From the NCBI GenBank assembly GCA_021828925.1, contig JAJZCT010000116.1, positions 1 through 8,695 on the forward strand: DNA of 8,695 nucleotides, in the 5' to 3' direction. Within the stretch, counting starts at the first letter, position 1. Every line of letters begins with the position of its first letter. Under the pieces are notes generated by a model, which worked only from the letters and a program-made list of their open reading frames with translations, did no database searches and was not told where the DNA came from. Position numbers and translations under genes: made by a program. This DNA is from Planctomycetota bacterium (lineage in GTDB: Bacteria > Planctomycetota > Phycisphaerae > WQYP01). Positions 4,672 to 8,695 of the stretch are shown here, piece after piece.

Positions 4672-7008
4672 TTACGGTGCGTGCTTGGCGGCGTACTCAA
4701 TAACGTTGGTTGCCAAGGCTACCGCCGAAGCTGGTGTATAACCCGATATTCCCCAGGTTTTCAGGCCCAGCATTCCGGATGTAACATCATCAGGAGAAAA
4801 GACCACCACCCATCTTCCGGCACGTTTGATGCCCAGAAGCTCCGGTTTATGTTTTATACCATACACATCCATGTAATAGCGCCGATAGCGCACGTGTTTA
4901 ATGTCCGTTCCGCCAGGCATCGTACCGCGATAAATCGAGCAGTTTGTCGGTAATTTACTCAGCACCGATTTCGGATACAACTTAAGCGACAATGCGGTAA
5001 ACGAATCGGTAAATTGCGGATGACCTCCTGCCGCGTCACCAAACAACATGCCGCCCTGATTCAGATATTTCCGCAATGCTGCAACCTGTGCTGCGGTGAA
5101 GCTAAATTTTCCTGTACCCGTCATATCCAGCAGCGGTAACTTCTTGGCGTCTAGTTTGTCGGCGGTAACTGTCGAAATATTGACTTGTGTTTGGGCGTTC
5201 GCGCGGGCCAATAAGGCCATCCGAGGCCAAGCCCCCGGTTCCGGATTCCAATTACCGTTATATTTCAACCGCCCTACTGCTATGGTGCGGGCTGGCGCAA
5301 CCGTCGTGGTCGGTACCACCGGTGAATGCAATCGGTCTGCCAGAAATCCTTTACCGGTGGCGTACAAATACAGATTCATCGGAAATTCCCAGAATTTCTT
5401 TTGCGCAAAAGCTCTGCGTTCCCACACCGCTCCCATGTCCGATGGACTGATCACCCACACATCCCGCACGCCATTGGAGATCGCCAGCATGTTAAAGTAC
5501 ATGTGGTACCACGGCTGCATGGTCAACAACATGCTTTTAGTCGTCAAACGATGGAATTCATATTTATTATTCATGACTTCTCGGCCGTATTTCAGCATGG
5601 CCCGGCGGAAGGAAAACGACGAGCCATCATCAGAGCAGAACACCATGCCGCCAGCATTGATATAGGCCCGCAACTCAGCGATCTGCTGAGTGCTGAACTT
5701 GGGATCGTTATGTCCGGTAATGATCAGAATCGGAGAATTCAGCCAGTTGCTGACCGGCGAGTTGAAATTCACCACTTGCCAGTTCAACGGTGTTTCTGTG
5801 GTCCTGCTGACCCAGGAAGTGATATTGGCAACATCCCGCTGCCGGGCATTCCATGGGCCGTAGAAGCTCTTGTTATATTGCAGCTTGTTCATGAACACCG
5901 GGTTCAATCCGCGATCCAATATCAATAGCGCATAAGCCGTCGCGATCACCGAAGCGAAGCTGTTACTCGGAGCTGAAATTTTTGGATTAGGATTGAAGTA
6001 TGTGATAAAATCAGACGACCAGGAGCCATCGGGATGCTGCGTGGCCAGAAGCTTTTTCACATAATCACGATACCAATTGTGGCCGCCGAAATATTGCAGG
6101 CCCGAGGCCAGACCAACGCGTTCATAGCAATACATGGCGTATTGGTCCTTTGTTTCCGGATCAAAATTCTTATTGATCCAGCGCAGTCCCGCCAGAACAT
6201 TGCGATCCACCACCGGATGAATTCCAACGTGTTGCGCTCCGACAAATTCGTCACTAATGAGCAGACTCGCCACGCCGGCCGGAGTAAATGTCATCATGCG
6301 AGCCGGCAGTTTGGCGGTGATGGACGGGGTTCGCGCCATGCCTGCGTAGCCCCAGGATCCATTGATAAATTGCCCGCGCCGCCAGTGCGACGCCGCTTCA
6401 ATCCAGTACCGGGCGGGAATCGGCAGCCCTGTGTGCGCTGCCGCCCACATGCCTAACACCGCATACTGTGTGTTGGAATTATCGCACCAATCCGCTTCCC
6501 CGGTGGGAAAGCGCTTGGCGTATGCCGGAGTCCCCCAGGCATAGGCGTATCCACCACCCTGATGCATACTGCGAAACAGATAATTGGCATCCCAGCGTAG
6601 TGTAGCGTTGTAGGTCTTTCGTCGCGGCAATAAGGCCAGTGCGTTAGCCTGGAACGATGCGGCATAGGTCGTGTTATTGCGATGCGACACCAGAAACGCA
6701 ATCGACTGCTTCATCGGAGATTTGAATATATACAACCGATTAAGCTTCAAACTCTGCTCAACATCCAGCAAAGACTCCACCACCAACGCCGTTTCACCCA
6801 AGTATTCCTGCGAACCGGACCGTGCGCCTTGTTCCCAGAATGTTTTGGGGTTCCGCTGTGAAAGCAGATAATTAACACCCCGTTTAATGGCCGAGATCAC
6901 CTTGGAGCTCGACTCGGCAGCCGCCGACCGAGCCGCAGGCACCGGCATACCGCCTACCATGCCGATTACAGCAAGCACCCATGTAATTCTAATTTTTTGG
7001 GAAAACAT
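4672..7008 (-). CDS. Secreted protein with prenyltransferase/terpene-cyclase-like toroid and two DUF4159-like domains
   Basis: A 778-residue exported protein. The ATG at 7008 has AGGAG at 7020-7024 and gives a clear signal peptide (hydrophobic about 8-20, cleavage near A-A-R-S-A-A-A, 25-31); an in-frame start at 7047 would bury it. Residues about 34-370 form an alpha/alpha-toroid-like region with helical repeats and two QW-type motifs (Q-x3-G-x-W at about 213-219 and 324-330). The DxDD catalytic motif of squalene-hopene cyclases is not seen, so cyclase activity is not expected. Residues about 390-560 and 575-775 are two DUF4159-like domains. They share a parallel core: a hydrophobic strand, T-G, a short helix with Q-x2-x-L-R-x-Y, then G-G-M-x-F. 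The toroid-plus-DUF4159 layout is common in planctomycetes, but its role is uncharacterised; a periplasmic binding or scaffolding protein is plausible. It is convergent with the phosphorylase gene and divergent from smc. Confidence 0.9.
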   Translation of the reverse strand: MFSQKIRITWVLAVIGMVGGMPVPAARSAAAESSSKVISAIKRGVNYLLSQRNPKTFWEQGARSGSQEYLGETALVVESLLDVEQSLKLNRLYIFKSPMKQSIAFLVSHRNNTTYAASFQANALALLPRRKTYNATLRWDANYLFRSMHQGGGYAYAWGTPAYAKRFPTGEADWCDNSNTQYAVLGMWAAAHTGLPIPARYWIEAASHWRRGQFINGSWGYAGMARTPSITAKLPARMMTFTPAGVASLLISDEFVGAQHVGIHPVVDRNVLAGLRWINKNFDPETKDQYAMYCYERVGLASGLQYFGGHNWYRDYVKKLLATQHPDGSWSSDFITYFNPNPKISAPSNSFASVIATAYALLILDRGLNPVFMNKLQYNKSFYGPWNARQRDVANITSWVSRTTETPLNWQVVNFNSPVSNWLNSPILIITGHNDPKFSTQQIAELRAYINAGGMVFCSDDGSSFSFRRAMLKYGREVMNNKYEFHRLTTKSMLLTMQPWYHMYFNMLAISNGVRDVWVISPSDMGAVWERRAFAQKKFWEFPMNLYLYATGKGFLADRLHSPVVPTTTVAPARTIAVGRLKYNGNWNPEPGAWPRMALLARANAQTQVNISTVTADKLDAKKLPLLDMTGTGKFSFTAAQVAALRKYLNQGGMLFGDAAGGHPQFTDSFTALSLKLYPKSVLSKLPTNCSIYRGTMPGGTDIKHVRYRRYYMDVYGIKHKPELLGIKRAGRWVVVFSPDDVTSGMLGLKTWGISGYTPASAVALATNVIEYAAKHAP

Positions 7009-7118
7009 ATACTCGATTGCTCCTGATTTTTCCTCTGGCAGCGCCACGGTGGACTGTCCGGCGGGTGATTACTGCCACCCCGTCAAGCCACGATATCAGG
7101 CTCGGCAGCGCCCCGATC

Positions 7119-7131
7119 ATTATAATATAAT
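7119..7131. promoter_or_regulatory. AT-rich island with TATAAT on both strands in the divergent region
   Basis: Within otherwise GC-richer DNA, ATTATAATATAAT reads TATAAT on the plus strand (7121-7126 and 7126-7131) and TATAAT on the minus strand (7119-7124). On the minus strand it lies about 110 bases upstream of the toroid/DUF4159 gene start and could be its -10 element. No good -35 hexamer is found at 16-18 bases on either strand, so the assignment is weak. Confidence 0.3.
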
Positions 7132-7193
7132 CGAAAAACCCGACCGTTGGCGCCGTGCGTGGAATCCAATCGCGTCGAATTCCATCGGAGATT

Positions 7194-7220
7194 TTGCCAA
7201 TTCGCCATATAGGGTATACT
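7194..7220 (+). promoter_or_regulatory. Candidate sigma-70 promoter for smc
   Basis: TTGCCA (7194-7199) and TATACT (7215-7220) are good hexamer matches, but the spacer is 15 bases, shorter than the usual 17. They lie about 95 bases upstream of the smc ATG. The intervening leader contains a 17-codon open frame (7230-7283) with no convincing ribosome binding site, and nothing else that I recognise. Confidence 0.4.
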
Positions 7221-7314
7221 GTTGAGCCGATGACACTACTGCTGGTGTGCCATGACCGGTTGCGCGTCAACCATGCAGGATAGTGCGTTTGCAAGACACG
7301 GAGGTCCGGCTGCC

Positions 7315-8695
7315 ATGAAACTTCTCTCGCTGGAACTATCAGGGTTTAAATCTTTTGCGGATACAACGGTCCTGAAATTCGATGACGGCATAACCGGAAT
7401 TGTCGGTCCAAATGGCTGCGGCAAGTCTAATGTTATGGATGCCGTTAAATGGGTGCTAGGGGAAATGTCCGCCAAAAGCCTGCGCGGCGACGCCATGCTG
7501 GATGTCATATTTAACGGTTCATCCACCCGCAAACCCATGGGCATGGCCGAAGTTTCGCTGTTGTTTAGCAATGAAGACCGGCGCTTGCCCGTGGAAGACC
7601 CCGAAGTCAAAATTACCCGTCGGCTTTATCGGGACGCCACCTCGGAATATCTGGTCAATAACCGAACGGTTCGCCTCAAGGATATCCGGGAGATGTTTCT
7701 GGATACCGGCATTGGTGTTGATGCGTACTCCTTAATTGAGCAGGGTAAAATTTCCATTCTGCTGGAATCAAATAACATTGACCGTCGTGAAATATTTGAA
7801 GAGGCGGCCGGCATATCGCGCTTTAAAGCCCGTAAAAAAGAAACGCTCCGCCGCCTGGAACGCACAGATCAGAATCTGGCGCAAACCCAGTTGGTGCTGC
7901 AGGAAGTGGAACGTCAACTGCGCAGTGTGAAAGTACAGGCGGGAAGAGCCAAGAGTTATCAGGAATATAGCTCCCGCGTCGATGAACTGCGCCGCATGCA
8001 CAGCCTGCATGAATATGACCAACTGCATCGCCGGCTTTCGGAAGTCAGCAGCCAGAGAAGCGATGTGACCGATGCTCTGGCTGCGAAAAAACGCCAGATC
8101 GATGAATTCCGTCAACGGCAACAGGACATGCAACTGGAAATTGACGCATTGCAGCAAGCAGTACGCGAATCAGAGCGTGAATTATCCGCTCTGGAAAGTC
8201 AGCGACAAACCGCGGTACAGCAGTCCCAATTTGCACAGCAACAGGGCCGTGAGTTGGCCCAGCAGCAGCAATCCATGACCCGGCGTGGCCAGGAAACGCA
8301 GCAGCGGCAGGAGGAATTGGCCGCGTTAATTCAACAGCGTCAAGACGATGTCACAAAAATAGAACAATTACTCGAAGATCGCCAGCGGGAACTGGCGCAA
8401 GCTCAGAATATCCAGCAGACCGCGGCCCGGGAAACCGCGGAGCTGAATCATAAACTTGAAGCGGAAAAGTCCGGTGCTGTGGAATTGCTTCGGGAATCCG
8501 CGCGTGTGCAAAGTCAGGTCAATGCCCTGCAGGTGCGCCTGGAGAATTTGGGCAAACAGACCGAACGAATTGCCGGACAGAAAAGCCAGCTTGCATCGCG
8601 CGTCGATGAACTGGCGCAGCAGGCCCAGGGGCTGCACCAGCAAAGACAGGAACTCACCACGCAGATTCAGACGCTTAGAACCCACATGGAAACCG
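7315..8695 (+). CDS. smc: Chromosome segregation ATPase SMC (N-terminal part, cut by window end)
   Basis: Open frame of 460 residues running off the right edge; full-length SMC is about 1,150-1,250 residues, so the hinge, second coil and C-terminal Walker B head lie outside. SMC dimers with ScpA/ScpB condense and organise the chromosome. The N-terminal head is complete in outline: L-S-G-F-K-S-F-A (8-15), Walker A G-P-N-G-C-G-K-S-N (31-39), K-W-V-L-G-E (45-50), S-L-R-G (55-58) with the conserved Arg57, L-D-T-G-I-G (129-134), the Q-loop region I-E-Q-G (141-144) and E-E-A-A-G-I-S-R-F-K-A-R-K-K-E-T (about 161-176). From about residue 170 to the window end it is continuous coiled coil, unusually rich in Gln. 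GGAGG (7300-7304) lies 10 bases before the ATG at 7315, giving a clear start. It is the first gene of a rightward unit, divergent from the DUF4159 gene. Confidence 0.97.
   Translation, partial: MKLLSLELSGFKSFADTTVLKFDDGITGIVGPNGCGKSNVMDAVKWVLGEMSAKSLRGDAMLDVIFNGSSTRKPMGMAEVSLLFSNEDRRLPVEDPEVKITRRLYRDATSEYLVNNRTVRLKDIREMFLDTGIGVDAYSLIEQGKISILLESNNIDRREIFEEAAGISRFKARKKETLRRLERTDQNLAQTQLVLQEVERQLRSVKVQAGRAKSYQEYSSRVDELRRMHSLHEYDQLHRRLSEVSSQRSDVTDALAAKKRQIDEFRQRQQDMQLEIDALQQAVRESERELSALESQRQTAVQQSQFAQQQGRELAQQQQSMTRRGQETQQRQEELAALIQQRQDDVTKIEQLLEDRQRELAQAQNIQQTAARETAELNHKLEAEKSGAVELLRESARVQSQVNALQVRLENLGKQTERIAGQKSQLASRVDELAQQAQGLHQQRQELTTQIQTLRTHMET

Noticed and set aside
5096..6456. Several plus-strand open frames of 87-200 codons opposite the DUF4159 gene
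   Set aside because: They are shadows of a long minus-strand gene with signal peptide, QW motifs and duplicated domains.
4672..7008. Squalene-hopene cyclase as the function of the toroid protein, forming a hopanoid locus with the HpnG-like gene
   Set aside because: No DxDD motif is visible, the protein carries a secretion signal and two DUF4159-like domains, and the genes are convergent rather than co-transcribed.
7230..7283. 17-codon ORF in the smc leader
   Set aside because: It has no convincing ribosome binding site or recognisable content; likely chance.

Overview
The window looks like a chromosomal segment from a Planctomycetota bacterium, most likely of the Phycisphaerae type. This is inferred from a combination of gene families: a PEP-CTERM surface protein, a prepilin-like protein with an H-X9-DG C-terminal motif, a secreted toroid/DUF4159 protein, a FabZ-like dehydratase with an extra N-terminal segment, and an SMC of planctomycete character. 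Base composition is moderate and fairly even. I see no insertion sequence, phage gene, CRISPR array, tRNA or rRNA.

Layout. On the left, two minus-strand genes run off the edge: a FabZ-type 3-hydroxyacyl-ACP dehydratase (375-848) and, 32 bases after it, a gene cut by the window edge that carries a degenerate GIY-YIG (UvrC-N-like) motif (1-342). A 710-base intergenic region follows. It holds a plausible sigma-70 promoter and a clear cobalamin (B12) riboswitch on the plus strand (about 1087-1305), then about 250 bases of structured leader. The riboswitch faces a plus-strand run: a PEP-CTERM protein (1559-2515), an H-X9-DG pseudopilin-like protein (2580-3347), a small CxxC/CxxC protein of unknown function (3405-3845), and a nucleoside-phosphorylase-superfamily enzyme resembling the hopanoid-associated phosphorylase HpnG (3932-4666). 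This run meets, tail to tail with 5 bases between stops, a large minus-strand secreted protein with an alpha/alpha-toroid domain and two DUF4159-like domains (4672-7008). After a 306-base divergent promoter region, smc starts (7315) and runs off the right edge.

How the parts relate. The most notable arrangement is the B12 riboswitch placed ahead of a cell-surface PEP-CTERM protein and a pseudopilin, with no recognisable B12 synthesis gene, B12 transport gene or B12-independent isozyme in reach. If the switch controls these genes, the cell changes its surface in response to cobalamin. A role in cobalamin capture is one hypothesis, not something the sequence proves. The other genes look like ordinary cell functions (fatty-acid or lipid synthesis, nucleoside or hopanoid-related chemistry, chromosome condensation) with several uncharacterised domain combinations.
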